A DNA stretch of 64,000 bases from Molanna angustata (taxonomy: Eukaryota; Arthropoda; Insecta; Trichoptera; Molannidae), in contig OY754982.1 of the NCBI GenBank assembly GCA_963576475.1, positions 13,474,501 to 13,538,500 on the forward strand, given 5' to 3'. Shown here in pieces: positions 43,586 through 55,834 of this stretch. The stretch's first letter is position 1, and each line of letters starts with the position of its first letter. Position numbers and translations under genes: made by a program. Under the pieces are notes generated by a model. That model saw only the letters and a program-made list of their open reading frames with translations. It was not told the DNA's origin and searched no databases.

Positions 43586-45590
43586 ACGGATGCCTACGTC
43601 AAACTTATCCACATTTTTTCTATGTATAATAACATACCACGTATTTTTGTTTTTGATTAAAAAATTAAATATGTTAATGTTTTAACAAACATATTTTGTT
43701 AATATTAGAAAAATAATGAATTAACGAAAAAAGATTAAATTATTAAGAACATACCATGCAAGATGAAAATAACGTACCTAATCAAAAGTTAATGCCTTAA
43801 GAGGATTTCGGAACATTGCAAGACTGTTGCTTTTCATGAATAAAATATTTACAACAAGATTTATATTGTTATCCATAGCATACCTGATTAATAACATCAA
43901 ACATTGTTGAGCTCAAAACATTCGCTTTTGTTATAATTACCGCAACAGAATTCAGTCCTATTGTATTAAAATTAGGGTTTATTTTAAACAAACTTAGAAA
44001 CTCAGAAAAGACAAATACCAAAGAAAATACAACGATTGATTTTTAAAGGAAAATTCAAAAGACTATGCAAAATTATAACTTGTAGGTATTTATACACTGA
44101 ATAACATAAAATGTTACAGTAGGTCTTCCAAGATTTACGCAGTAACTAATTTGATAACACAATAGCCGTCTATGATGTAACAGATAAACTTTTTTAAAAC
44201 GCCATCTCTTGAGAACTTGGTTTTGTAAACAATGAAAGCATCAGACCTTAATACACGAAGTGACAACGGTTTCCCATAGATGTCACCCCTGGACTGCGCC
44301 AGGGTTATGAGTTAATTTTTGGCTTGTTTACTGTGGAAGTCGAATATTTTAATATGTAGTTGCATATACGCAAACATTGTATTTTATTTCCCGCCGATAG
44401 TTTCTTCTTCACTTCATAGATGGCGATGGTGTCTTTGAACTTATTTTTAAATGATATATTATTTTAAACAATCAATTATTAGGTATAATTTTTTTTTTGG
44501 TGTAACACTTAAAAGTACTAGGCATATTACAAAATACATCTTCAATTCTTCGATGAAATACAACTTATCTTCGTATTCTCCTCCACAAAAAGCTGGGACA
44601 TGAATTTAGAATAAATGGTTTGTAGCGTCTTGCAAGGTTGTCTGATGAAATTTAAAAATTTTACAGAGACTGATGGACGCGATGTATCCAGGACAGGTAT
44701 CTGCGGAGGAAAGCCTATATCCATCAATGGAGTTAAAAGGCTGAAGAAAAAACATTAGTTTAAAATAAAAAAATGTACAATCAGAAGTTTTCATAAAAAG
44801 ATTGTAAAAGTTATGCTCATTCAGTCGATTTTTTCGTCATATAAAGCTGTGAAATTGAAAGTAATTTGAATTTATAATTAAAACACTTACAATACATTAA
44901 ATAATGACATCTACATATTTGTGAACAATTTGTTACGTCACTGATTATACTTATAATGTAGGTGGATATTATGTGAAGATACCTATAAGAGATTTTCAGC
45001 ACCCTAGTTTTTGACAGTGAGTCATACTAGATTTTCTTCACAAGGGTGAATTGAAACTAGTAAATGAGATCCACCCATGATACTTCGAAGGTAATAATTT
45101 AGATATTTATAATGAGTAGGTTGTGGCCAAGTTCTTCTTTTCAATTCATGTGTAGGTACAATATTCCTTATCTATACATATCAAGATATGCTGAATTGTA
45201 CATAAAACAATTTTATGTAGGTTTGTTATAAGTTGACAATCATTGATAGTATTTTTATGGAGCTCATTTCAATATCAATTGTTTAACAGATAATTAAAAA
45301 TCAGTTTATACGCGCTTAATAACGACCCCTTACAAAACTCTAAAAGAACATAAGAAGAGTTCGGAGAACTCTAAAATCTTACAGATAGAGCATTTTAAGT
45401 ACCTAAAATAGCTTTTTTATAATAACATTTCTTGTACGGATGAATTATGTAAAAAAAAAAACAATTATAAATATCCACTGTTAATAAAATTAATTTTAAC
45501 TTATGTGCTTACATACTTGAAACTATGATAGAAAAAATATTTATAATAACAGTGTGCAGTGCAAAAATATTTATAAGAACAGTTAACAGT
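43586..45590. other. No recognised gene
   Basis: About 2 kb of A+T-rich sequence. ATACGCAAACATTGTATTTT at 44366-44385 with CCCGCCGA after it is a trace of the fold-back family. A roughly 31-bp direct duplication (AAAAATATTTATAATAACAG / AAAAATATTTATAAGAACAG) lies at 45533-45590. Confidence 0.35.
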
Positions 45591-45765
45591 GCCGACCCCC
45601 GTAACACAGTTGGTAAGCTGTTTGGATTCTGTGCGGGCGTCCTGGTTTCGATCCCCAGCAGAGGAGAAATTTATTTAAAAAACATTTCTAGTTAGTTGGA
45701 AGAAATCGCCACGTGGCAATAAACTCGCCACTGGCGCAGGCTATAAGGAAGTGTTTATTGTTATT
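45591..45765 (+). mobile_element. SINE family 3
   Basis: GCCGACCCCCGTAACACAGT head, GTCCTGGTTTCGATCCCCAG box B, CAGAGGAGAAATTTATTTAA, TAGTTGGAAGAAATCGCCAC, CGCCACTGGCGCAGGCTATA, AGGAAGTGTTTATTGTTATT. Slightly shorter in the middle than 35606-35817. Confidence 0.85.
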
Positions 45766-46960
45766 ATTATTAGTGTATGCATGCGTGTATGATGTTGGAG
45801 TATATGTATGTGAGTGTGTGTATATGAGTGTCAGAGTGAGAATATAATATTATAAGGATACAGCTGGGTGACCGTTCACTGAAAGTGAAAATAAGAGTGA
45901 ACCGTATTTTAGTCTGAAAAGCACTGAAGTCGATATTCGTGGCTACAAGGTCCAAATGTCCAATGTGTCCAAAGAAATTCCCTCGGACATTGTTGTAGAC
46001 CTTTTGTCGGAATGTTAGTTACTGCATTCCCGTAAGATATGCTGAGAAATCTAATCAGGCTTTATATTATGTACATACGTACCTACTTACTATCTCAATA
46101 ATTGTTTTTTTTTTGTTTTTTTATTTTATTTACTAACAATTGCTTCCATTTACATATCTATATAACTGTATACCTACTATATTTTCATTCTTTAGCGTAT
46201 TTTCATTGTATATGCAACTTGGCTAGGTAAATTGAACCATAAAAAACTGGGTTAACTTCGGATTAAATAGTATTTAATAATATTAATGTATTATTGTCAT
46301 ATGGCAATACACTTGTCACCTTCATAGGTTGCAATAAATTGTTTATAATTATTATCATAATTGATTTGAAACACATTAATTTCATATATTCCTTGTTATT
46401 TTATTGTAATTTCTCCTACATCGAATGTATGAGAAACACCTCCTGTTGAGTGAGGTATCAAAAATAAATAATTTCAAAATCAAATTTACTTTCATATCAA
46501 TTTTCCATTAATAAATTACTTTTTCCTAATGGCGAAAATTTCAATATAATTGCGTATGTTGTCATATTACTTATCTGAATAACATGTCTCTTTATATAGT
46601 GCCGTGGTAGTTGACCAATATGTAGGTGAAAGGCTTTGTTTTAAAATAGCTATTTATTTCAACAAAACCGACTTCCAACCCTTCGTGGCTTCGTTTGTAT
46701 GCGAGTTAATTAATTCCCGTCCTTCGGGAATCGAACCCAAACGAGTGCGTCATAATATCATTAAATAGTACTTACTTATATCTATTTTCATATTATAATG
46801 TTTCGTGCCAATTTTGAAAATGTTAAGATTTATTCAACTAACAAAATTACAACAACTAGGGTTAGCAAAAAAAAAATACTTAAAAAACAATTGATGAAAA
46901 TTTTCTATTTATTTGCTAATAATTTTTGCTTTTACCTACTGAAATGCGTCTTTGTTCTGG
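45766..46960. other. No recognised gene
   Basis: GT-rich run at 45774-45840. GGGAATCGAACCCAAACGAG at 46727-46746 resembles a lone reversed box B but has no other SINE part. No coding evidence; the 164-codon frame at 46798-47292 crosses a SINE remnant and a LINE end and is chance. Confidence 0.3.
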
Positions 46961-47045
46961 AAAGCCGTTTATCCTGGGTTCGATCCCTAGCTACTCACGC
47001 AAATATTGCTTCTCTGGACTGCAAACACTGGTTAGTTGTACAATT
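46961..47045 (+). mobile_element. SINE family 3 remnant
   Basis: TATCCTGGGTTCGATCCCTA, CTCACGCAAATATTGCTTCT, CTGGACTGCAAACACTGGTT match the middle of family 3 in order. Confidence 0.6.
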
Positions 47046-47179
47046 TTTAAATATATTATTTATTAAAAAAATAAATAATTATTTGTTTTTTATTTGTTTC
47101 GCTATCCTTTTAAAAATTTCTATTTATTCCAAATTCTTTATGACTTCGCGTTGCATGGGTTGGTTGGGTAATATTGCCT

Positions 47180-47690
47180 TTTATTTATTTATTTATTTAG
47201 AAGACAACATACTACAGCGTATAATAAAGAAAAATAAAAAAGATTTGAGTAATATTAAAGCCAATTACAATTGGTTGTCACTAGAGTTATAGTAGTATAT
47301 TAAGATAAATTAGGAATACTGCACACAATATGTATATTAAGTGTTGAGTAAGATTATGATGATGAAATTGTAAGTCTGATATATTTTTAAAATGTGGGGG
47401 CGCTTAGTAAGAATATGCCTAACTCTTGGTAAAGCCTATTGTATGTATTACAGATTCTGTAGATTGTTGGATGTTGAGCATAATTAGTGTGCTGAGTGGT
47501 TACATGGAAAAGAGGAGTGTTTCTAGTTCTACGGGTAGGGATGTTGAAAGATATATAATTCAAAAGAGCAGGAGAATCTATTTTATTATTAATAATCTAT
47601 TTTATAGTTGTCGAGTGAATCAATGCAGTGGTAGATCCTTGCCTCACGATACGACGAATATCAATAGATCCGCTACGATAGATCTGATAC
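47180..47690 (-). pseudogene. LINE-C 3' end (Jockey/CR1-like)
   Basis: Tail TTTATTTATTTATTTATTTA at left; 3' UTR; then minus-strand coding remnants IINNKIDSPALLNYISFNIP, TRRTRNTPLFHVTTQHTNYA, QHPTIYRICNTYNRLYQELG. These align with LLNNQIDSPYLIGQIPFNCP, RTNYANNTFINRSCNMYNNL of the 15422-16015 copy. It is 5'-truncated and lightly mutated. Confidence 0.7.
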
Positions 47691-47750
47691 GATTTTATCA
47701 ATAGATCCGCTTTAGTACAGAATTTTTTTTTAGAAATAAATAAAAATGCG

Positions 47751-48143
47751 GAGTGCTGGACAGTTAAAGGGACACATGAACAAAAACTACATGTCAATGC
47801 TGAGGTTGGCAGGCGGGGTGACAAAGCTTGATAAAATTCGTAATGAATTAATAAGAGGAAGCTTTGGAGTAGCCCCCATATCAGAAAAACTTACAGAAAG
47901 CCGACTCAGATGGTATGGACATATAATGCGGAGGCAAAATGATCATGTGGTGCAAACTGTTCTAGCAATCCCAGAAAACTGAAAAAGAAAAGGACGTCCA
48001 ATATCCACGTGGTGTGGCAATATGAGTAAGCTCATGGATAAAGCCCACATCCCAGCCCCGACAATACAGGACAGATCATCGTAGCGCCAAAGCATTAGGA
48101 GAGTCGACCCTACCTAAAGTGGGATAAGGCAAAGAAAAAGAAG
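47751..48143 (+). pseudogene. RTE-type LINE fragment, second copy
   Basis: Plus-strand copy of the 10844-12011 family: SAGQLKGHMNKNYMSMLRLA, GGVTKLDKIRNELIRGSFGV, APISEKLTESRLRWYGHIMR, RQNDHVVQTVLAIPEN, then a stop in place of the Ser-Arg of its sibling, and on through RKGRPISTWCGNMSKLMDK-like codons to GGGATAAGGCAAAGAAAAAG. AAATGCG at 47744-47750 and 48144-48150 is a likely target-site duplication. Confidence 0.87.
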
Positions 48144-48183
48144 AAATGCGTTACCTATTTGTAACGAATCAAATTTAGATTGG

Positions 48184-48242
48184 AATTGAAAATAACCTCA
48201 CTCTATATCAAAATCAGATTTAAAGTGAGGTTATTTTCAATT
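48184..48242. repeat. Inverted repeat, 19-bp arms
   Basis: AATTGAAAATAACCTCACT at 48184-48202 and its reverse complement at 48224-48242, 21-base spacer. It starts 40 bp after the RTE fragment. Could be a small MITE, but no terminal duplication was identified. Confidence 0.7.
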
Positions 48243-49790
48243 TTCTTCCCAGAGTAGGTACTATAATATTGTGCGAATATAACGATGTTTAACTCAGTTT
48301 GAGAAATACGCTCTACCTACATTTTTTAACATAATAAATATTTTGATATGCTAATAGTCATTCGTAAGTGGATCAAAATATATAAGCATCTGTATAAATT
48401 GGCTATTTTCGGTTCAGACATCTTTTCGACTGTCAATTTTTCGACAGCGCACCAAAATGAAATTTTATATATTCAGTGATTTTTATATTTATTCGATTTA
48501 CAAGTCATTTGGGGGTTTCCCCTTTTTCGTTTTCGTCCCTTTCAGTCGCTGGGTATTACCACCCTCAAAGCGCAGACACAACTTCAGGAAGGGGGATAAT
48601 TTTTAACCCCTCAATTATATCTTGTAGGGTCGGTATGATTTAAGTAGTATTTAATATCTTAATTAATTGTGACATTTAAATGAATAAAATAATCCATTAA
48701 AATGGCCATTATTTCGACTGGGACTTATTAATTTTAAAACGAGTCGTGTAGCATTTAGTCAAATGCCATCTATCATTATATTTAAGCACTAGATAATACG
48801 AAATTTAATTACTTGGAAGGTTTCAATCAAAACATTGCTTTTTGTAGATCTCCAATCTTATAAAATAGTATTTTTTTTTTGTAAAAATTGTTTTTCAGAA
48901 AATAACCTTTTGTAATTGATTAAAACGAGCAGTAAAAATATTGATATTTCATTTATTTCATTTCAAAGAACAAATCTGTTGTAAATATTTAAAAAAAAGC
49001 TCTTGGTTTACGTGATTTCTTATGGCTTACATTGTTATAGATAATAACAATGTAGGCACAACAAAACAACAATAATTGCAAATACATCAATAACTCAAAT
49101 AATAAAAAAGAATTAAAAGAAAGGATAATTTAAGACAACATAATACGATATTACAAAAAAAAATAGAGATAATGATAAAAAAAGCAAACAAGAACAAAAA
49201 CTAGACACAAAAAGAAGAAGAAAAAAAAAATATCAATAAATAAATATTATTACAGATTATATTTTTAAACTAGAAAATAAAGAAACCAAAAATCAAAAAA
49301 TATAATTAGTGCAAAGCATTGTTTTGAAACCATCTATAGTGTCTATGTACATTAAATAAATCAACTGCACTATATTGATTTCCAAGACATTATGACATAA
49401 GCAAAAAATATAAAAAACACAATTCATTGTAGCTTTAACATTAAAACTGTAATTTATCAAAATGAATAACTTTTTCTAAAAAATATGTTCCTATTTTATT
49501 TTATATTTATAAATATAAATAAGTATCTCCCTTATCAGTTTGAAATAGCATTGTTTTCTTGAACAAAGAAAATTTGCTTTGTAATATAAAATATTTATTG
49601 AGTAAATTTAATGGTTTATTCTAAGAAATTCCATTATTTGTAAACAAACCTCTTTGACAAATGTTTGATAAATAAATTATTATTCGATTAATTTGAATAC
49701 ACGTACAATGAATCTTATTTTTTATTTGTTCAAATTTAAGTTTACAATGAATGAAATAAAAATTACGTTCAGATAACTAAATTTATAATA
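48243..49790. other. No recognised gene
   Basis: Very A+T-rich. Long A-rich purine tracts at 49130-49300 and no coding frame with motifs. Confidence 0.3.
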
Positions 49791-49798
49791 ATAAAGAT

Positions 49799-49982
49799 TT
49801 TTTTTTTAAATGAAAATGAATATGTACTTGTTAAACAAGTACATATACATCTTCCTACGTTCCCTAAAATAAGCAAATAAATGCTTGTGCTATAGGTGAA
49901 CGAAATCGGTCGAGGCAGGATTCGAACTCGCGACCACTGGATTACTAGCCCAGCGCGCTAACCGCTCTGCCATCGACCCATC
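49799..49982 (-). mobile_element. SINE family 1 with target-site duplication
   Basis: Complete minus-strand copy. TAAAGAT is at 49792-49798 and 49983-49989. The 3' end holds the near-palindrome TGTACTTGTTAAACAAGTACA, also seen in part at 33765-33790, so it belongs to the SINE body. Head words GCGACCACTGGATTACTAGC and GCTAACCGCTCTGCCATCGA carry boxes B and A. Confidence 0.9.
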
Positions 49983-50164
49983 TAAAGATATCCAATAAAG
50001 ATATTAATAAAGATATTAAGAATTTATATTAATAAAGATATCCAATCCATACATCAATAATTATTAGCTAACAATAAAAATATTATGATAAAAAGTATGT
50101 TTTATAGAAACATGAAAATCTGTGTGTCATCATACCATGTATAATTTGTGTGTAGTGGTATGTG

Positions 50165-50365
50165 TGCGAGAGGACTGTGTCATGTCGTGTGTGGTGCATG
50201 AATATGTACATATGTGCGGTGCGTAAATATGTATGTGCGGTGCGTGAAAATGTATGTGCGGTGCATGAATATGTATGTGCGATGCGTGAATATGTATGTG
50301 TGGTGCTTGATTATGTATGTGTGGTGCGTATTAATGGTGCATGCACATGTGCGGTGCGTAATGAC
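50165..50365 (+). repeat. 21-bp minisatellite
   Basis: About nine units of TATGTATGTGCGGTGCGTGA plus one base. Because 21 is a multiple of three, the frame 50162-50380 stays open and reads a 7-residue repeat (EYVCAVR type). I see no sign that it is a gene. Confidence 0.9.
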
Positions 50366-50609
50366 AAGCCTATTACTTGAGTGTTATTAACTTTTAACGA
50401 TTTTTTTTTGTTTCTTAAATTAAGCGTGTACTCGTGTTTTCTCTTGGTGTGTTCTATTGATGCTACCATTATTTGCGGCGTTAGTTTTGTATTTTTTAGG
50501 TCTTAACAGAATAGTGAGCCTGGAGCGATGAAGCAGTACATTAAAGTGATAAATATATCATAATAATTCTGGACAGTCAATGTGGTTACTTATGTACAAT
50601 GTTATTAAT

Positions 50610-51374
50610 GGTCACTTTCGCCAACGTCCCCTAACTCTTAGGTGCTACCTAAGAATTCTTATGTAGCACCTAACGTGAATTTTCATTTCACCACCTACAT
50701 AAGAGTTACCTAAGACGCTAAGAGCCCCCTAATTCTGGGGAGCCGATTTCCGCCTCCTAAACGAATACTTAAGAAACAACTGTCAAAATGACAGTCAGTA
50801 TATAGCGATTTAGTAGCATAATATTGTCAATTGTGTTTATAATTTTAATTTTTCGTCGATTTACACGCATTTTGAAAATAAAAATGAATAGGATTATAAA
50901 TGCCGTAATGTTTCAAACTCTCATCGATGGTAAAATTTGGTTGCCGTTTTCTTTCGATTGGCATTTCCTAAAATACAAGACAAAATTGCTAAATGATGTC
51001 CTCAATATTTATGTATAACATTATTGCATTTTTAGGCATTGAATATACATATTATTAGTAATAGCACAAGTAATAGTTACTTATTAACGAGAAAATAACT
51101 AAAATCAACTAAACGAAAACTGAATTATTTGGAAATGTTGAACGAAATCACAACGTAATTGACAGAAAGTGACAGTCATAGAAAAAACATGATGCAATAT
51201 GATGCATTCCAAATACAAATGTTGCCACTGTATAAACAAAAATAATCGTTTTGAATTCCTAGCTAGGGAACAGATAAAATAGACTGGTGAAAACCAAACG
51301 ATACGTTAGGGGCTACCTAAGCTTAGGTGATACCCAGCTATGTGACAGTTTAGGTAACATTGGTGAAAGTCACC
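50610..51374. mobile_element. Terminal-inverted-repeat element without recognised transposase
   Basis: GGTCACTTTCGCCAACGT at the left end and ACATTGGTGAAAGTCACC at the right end are imperfect inverted repeats. Just inside both ends lie related words (CCCCTAACTCTTAGGTGCTA; GTTAGGGGCTACCTAAGCTT). A hairpin TAGGTGCTAC...GTAGCACCTA is at 50640-50673. The 64-codon frame at 50824-51018 (RFTRILKIKMNRIINAVMFQ...) has no motif I know. The target-site duplication is unclear. It could be a deletion derivative of a DNA transposon. Confidence 0.5.
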
Positions 51375-51446
51375 ATAAGAAATTGAATACCTACCTTGAC
51401 ATTTACATCCAGATGCAAGCTTAAATGGGGATTGTGGAATTGGGTA

Positions 51447-51600
51447 CTATGTATAAGCCAAGCGTTCGATATTGTTGATATGTGCTTGGTACTGGGGATT
51501 CCAAATAATAGAGCCAAATACTTTGCAAAACCATTTTAGTGATAGACGATGAAAGGACTTGTGGCGGAGGTTATGCGGGCATGTAATTTCTCTGAGGAAG
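51447..51600 (-). pseudogene. LINE fragment (Jockey/CR1-like)
   Basis: FGSIIWNPQYQAHINNIERL on the minus strand matches the WNPxYxxHINxIERIQ block of LINE-C. Only this block is convincing; the rest of the frame is not. Confidence 0.5.
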
Positions 51601-52021
51601 ATACTCAGGATAGAAAGAAGTGGAGGAGCCCAGTAAGAAGAGCTGACCAAGTCAGCATGAAGAAATTAATGTTTTAATACTAATAAAATATAAAGAATAG
51701 ACTTTGTTCAGATATGACGTCGTCCAACTGACTACTCGTATGTACATATATATTAATACAATAAAAGAAAAAAAAGAAATACATATCCTTAAACACAAAA
51801 GGCTCGTACATACATATATGCCATAACTGAGACGAATGAAACTTTATCTGGAATTTGAAACAATTCCTCTACCTACTGGTGTTTTGAATAAAAATAACCA
51901 TTGGTGTTTATAAGAATCCAGTATCTGATCATAATTTCTCTCCTTTTCATAAAAAAAAAATTCGTTAACCCTCCAATTAATCGCGTCCACAGCTTGCTTC
52001 ATATGAACTTGTCAAAAACGT

Positions 52022-52248
52022 GTCGGCCTTCATGCAACAGTTGGTTAGGTATCTGACTGCTGATCCAAAGGTCCCGGTTTCGATTCCCGGTGGAGACACA
52101 GTTTTTAATTGTGTTTGCAGTCTGTATCTGTGCGACGATTAATATCGTAAGTGTCCCGAATGTGGTAACTTGTTATTGGGTGCGTGTTAAATTAATATTT
52201 GACATAGTACCTGTTAGTTACCCGAGAAGCAATATTAAATAAATAAAT
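52022..52248 (+). mobile_element. SINE family 2 with 8-bp target-site duplication
   Basis: AAAAACGT at 52014-52021 and 52249-52256. The copy runs GTCGGCCTTCATGCAACAGT, GGTCCCGGTTTCGATTCCCG, AGACGATTAATATCGTAAGT-like body, TTGTTATTGGGTGCGTGTTA, and a TTAAATAAATAAATA tail. The start at GTCGGCC and the A/T tail define the full length of the family, about 227 bp. Confidence 0.92.
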
Positions 52249-52429
52249 AAAAACGTCACCTTATATACACATAAAAATAAGAATATTGAAACAATTAGTA
52301 GGTAGGTATAAATTATTGTTGTTGCAACGATTTATCACAGAATGTCATGGTGTTACAGTTGATATCATGAAAAGTTGATATGGTAAGAAAGGCTCATCTT
52401 TAAATATTACTATATTTGATGTTATATTT

Positions 52430-53860
52430 GATGTTATACTTACTTTGCGTATGGCATCGGCACTGCTTGGCTCAAAGTCGAAACTATGCTGTCAATAGCC
52501 AGTCGACCGCCGTTGGGGCGAGTCTGTGGATGTCCTCCATCTCTCCCTCGAATCCGTGTAAGGTGCACTCCCCCACCAAATGTGCCACCGTCTGAGTCTC
52601 CCCTCCGCATTCGCAATTGGGAGAGGTTCTTTTCCCCCACTTCCAGAGAAGGTAGTTACAGCACCCCTGGCCTGTGCGGATTCTGTTGAGTTGAACCCAA
52701 AGTCTTCTAGGCAGGTTGAAGCCAGGGACTTGCAGTGGCATTCCGCACTTGTCCGTTTCCATGCACTTTTTATGTTGTAATTAACATCTTCCATGGTCCA
52801 TATTGATCTTCTGGACTTCAGTCGTCTGGCGGGATGTTGGAAGATGTCTTGATGAGCTGGTAGTGATGGGTTATTTCTTATCTTGTCCATCAAGTTAACA
52901 GTTGCCATGGATCTGCGAAGCTCAGGAGGGGCTATGTTAGACAGAACTGGAAGCCAGGGGAGAGGGGTAGGCCTCACCGTTCCGGTGATCGTCCTCATAG
53001 TCTTGTTGAGTTCTGTGTCTATCTTGTTGCAGTGCGAGCTTCTGGCCCAAGCCGGGGAGCAGTATTCAGCAGTGCTGTACACTAGAGCCATAGCTGATGT
53101 TTTCAGCGTCTGCGCTGCACAACCCCAGGACGTTCCGGCTAGTTTTGAAATTATATTGTTCCGGGATTTTATTTTATTTCGTACAGATTCGAGGTGGTGT
53201 TTGTAAGTTAAGGACCTGTGCAGCTTTACTCCAAGATATCGTGGGCAGGCTTCATTTGGGATTCTTTCGCCTTTAAGGGACACATTTAGTGTCCTATTTG
53301 CTTGCTGGTTGTTGAGATGGAGGGCCATAGCTGTGGTCTTTCTGGGATTCAGTCTCAGATGCCAGCGCTCAAAGTAGTCATCAAGAGTTATCAGGTCCTC
53401 GTTCAGGGTGGCTTCCGTCTCCTCAAATGTGTTTGCCTGCATCACTATAGCCATGTCATCCGCGTATGTGAACTTTCTTGCTTTCGTTTCTGGGACGTCT
53501 GCTGTGTATAGGTTGAACAGTACTGGGGAGAGCACTGAGCCCTGTGGAAGTCCATTTTGCAGAATCTTTTGTTTGCTAATATTTCCATTCAAATGCACCG
53601 TGATTCTCCTGTTGGTCATCATAGCGTCCAAGAGTTTGATGGTTTTTCTGCATTTCAGAATTCTAGCCATCTTACATAAGCAAGAAGCCCCTCTTCCACA
53701 CGGTGTCGTAAGCGGCCGTTAGGTCTAGGAGGACAAGTCCGGACTTCCTTCCCTGTTCAAAGCCGTTCTCTATGTGGGTTGTCAGTGCAACTACTTGCTC
53801 GCAGGTGCTTCTTCCCTCCCTAAAGCCCGCCTGTTCCGGTGGTAGGTGTTTCTCTAAAGG
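52430..53860 (-). mobile_element. Jockey-like LINE, 5'-truncated
   Basis: Coding remnant below plus a short 3' end of ATAACATCAAATATAACATC repeats on the minus strand (52410-52440). The right edge, near 53860, falls inside the reverse transcriptase. More G+C-rich than its surroundings, as expected for a younger insertion. Confidence 0.8.
52492..53860 (-). pseudogene. Jockey-like LINE reverse transcriptase and C-terminus, frameshifted
   Basis: Minus strand from right: LPPEQAGFREGRSTCEQVVA, SGLVLLDLTAAYDTVWKRGF (first catalytic Asp block), a frameshift near 53672, then one 392-codon frame (53670-52492) with NGLPQGSVLSPVLFNLYTAD, RKFTYADDMAIVMQ (intact YADD), LNPRKTTAMALHLNN, RYLGVKLHRSLTYKHHLESV, LVYSTAEYCSPAWARSSHC, PTPLPWLPVLSNIAPPELRR. 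A last frame change near 52760 is followed by LQVPGFNLPRRLWVQLNRIR and GGETQTVAHLVGECTL with a Cys/His knuckle. This is the polymerase that copies the element RNA into DNA. The endonuclease region and ORF1 are absent. It is the best-preserved reverse transcriptase in the window, with only two frame breaks. Confidence 0.9.
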
Positions 53861-54189
53861 AATTCAATGGAAAGGATTTCTATGAGCTTTTAAAAATATC
53901 TACACCAACCACGTGTTGTTAGCATAGTGAATTATATTGTCGACAAATTCGACCTATTTGATTTTTTTCCCGATATTATTCTTGAATGCCTTCGGTTGTA
54001 AAGTGTTAACATTACGAAGACGGGGATCAGGCTCTGTGTAGAAGTTTAGTAACCTAGCTAAGCGCTCATTTTATGCAACATATTAAGATCGGCTACTATT
54101 CTCCTATCGCGAAAACTGAGCATTTTGAAGAACGCTAATCGTTATATATATAGTTCCTCAAGATTCTACTCTGCCCAGCCCTGAACGAG
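53861..54189. other. No recognised gene
   Basis: Flank between two LINE fragments, nothing recognised. Confidence 0.3.
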
Positions 54190-54620
54190 ATTATGTTCGT
54201 CTGTTGTTCACATTTCCGTTATTCAATATACCGTTCACATGGTCATTCCATCCCTTTTTGGGCGGCCCCGACCTCTCATTCCATTCCTGCCCGCACTATA
54301 TTTTCTTCATCAGACGTTCCTCATTCATTGTCCCCATGTGGCCAAACCATCTCGATGTGTTCTCTTACATTTTATAAATAAAATTTTTCTTCAGCTTACA
54401 TTCTAATTATGTCCTCATTTCTTACCCTGTCATACATCGTTCTATTACAGATCCTTCTTAGCGATCTCATTTCAACTGCATTTCTTATCGTTTCTTGCGA
54501 CCTCTGCCATGTCCAGGTTTCACTTGCATACGTCAAGGTTAGCACTAAGATAGCGTTATGAATGGCAACTTTAGCATCCTTTGATATGTTGTGAACATCC
54601 ATAACAGGTCTATGTGCTCC
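54190..54620 (-). pseudogene. LINE-B internal fragment, minus strand
   Basis: The frame 54602-54396 reads MDVHNISKDAKVAIHNAILV, LTLTYASETWTWQRSQETIR, NAVEMRSLRRICNRTMYDRV, RNEDI. After frame breaks, RDGLATWGQ-like and YSAGRNGMRGRGRPKRDGM-like words continue to 54190. It overlaps the parts of LINE-B seen at 30989 and 18155, so together they outline about 170 residues of the LINE-B C-terminus. Confidence 0.78.
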
Positions 54621-55834
54621 ATTATAAATATTTCATGTTGCTTTTTTTCTATCAGATGCGATTTCTATGAGATGTGTGATTATAGCGTTTCAATTACAAT
54701 GTTTTGAACTCCCATCCAAAATTTATCACATGTAGATATACTTATTTAAACTACATTTAAATAAATAAACATTTATTGAGATGAAAAAGGAGAAAAAGGA
54801 CATACAAGAACTCAGACATATAAAAAGAAATATACAGAAAAACAACCTTTCTGACTCAAAAGGACCATGCTCGGCAATGTTGCAGGAAGACAAGCCCCCC
54901 AGCAGCTGATTTTCAGCATGATCCTATTGCTTATGTATAATATTTTACTGTCTATACAAGGTCTACCTTATTTATATGCAAAATAAATACAAAAAACATA
55001 ATTTTTTTTTCCTATAATACACATATATAAATATACGTACATAAATATACATACACGCACATACATAATATATACACACATTTATTTATACACACCCACA
55101 CACATAAATACACATAAATTCTTACATACTACACACTATTTAAACAAAAATAGTGTTTTCTTTCGATAAATTAAATGAAATTCATAGAAATTTTATCTAT
55201 ATAAATCATTTCACTTACTTGACTTATATTTTATGTCAATATGACTATGAACTTACTTCATATTTACATATAATATGTTATTTTATACACTCCATTGGCT
55301 ATAAAAATAAATATATTTAAGAAATTGAATTAGTACAGTTGTTTAGTCCCCTAACTAATTTTCTAAATATCCAGGGTACCTATATATATTATTATACATT
55401 ATGTTTTTAAGAAGACTCACCATTCACCGCTTACAACAAATGATTTCGAATGCAGAACAAGCTTTCTAAAATAATGCGATTTTAACGAGGTAGTGGGAAC
55501 ATCGAACACACGTTTATAAAACATAATGAAATGCAACTTACCCCATGGAGATACATACCTATTTTGCAATCACATCATCAATTCTATATTAACTAACGAT
55601 TTTTAAAAGATAACCTTTCATATTTACTGTGCATTTTGATACACTTAACTAAAAGAATATGTCCCTGTACCGAAAACCCATCTCTTTTCATAAAAATGTC
55701 AACTACTCTCATAGGTAGAATATCACCTAACTGCTACCCGCGAAAATTTTCGCAAATATATTTTCACAAAAGTCAATTTCATCAATAGATTTCTTTTAGT
55801 TCAACAACAAAAACTTAAACCAATAGAAAAACTT
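54621..55834. other. Possible LINE 3' UTR, otherwise nothing recognised
   Basis: AAATAAATAAACATTTATTG at 54761-54780 followed by G+C-richer CATGCTCGGCAATGTTGCAG looks like a minus-strand LINE 3' end without coding sequence. ACATATATAAATATACGTAC-type simple sequence is at 55018-55130. Confidence 0.3.

Noticed and set aside
46798..47292. 164-codon plus-strand frame starting with ATG
   Set aside because: It crosses a SINE remnant and the 3' tail of a minus-strand LINE; composition is low complexity and no motif is present.
52883..53206. Plus-strand 107-codon frame
   Set aside because: Antisense shadow of the Jockey-like reverse transcriptase on the minus strand.
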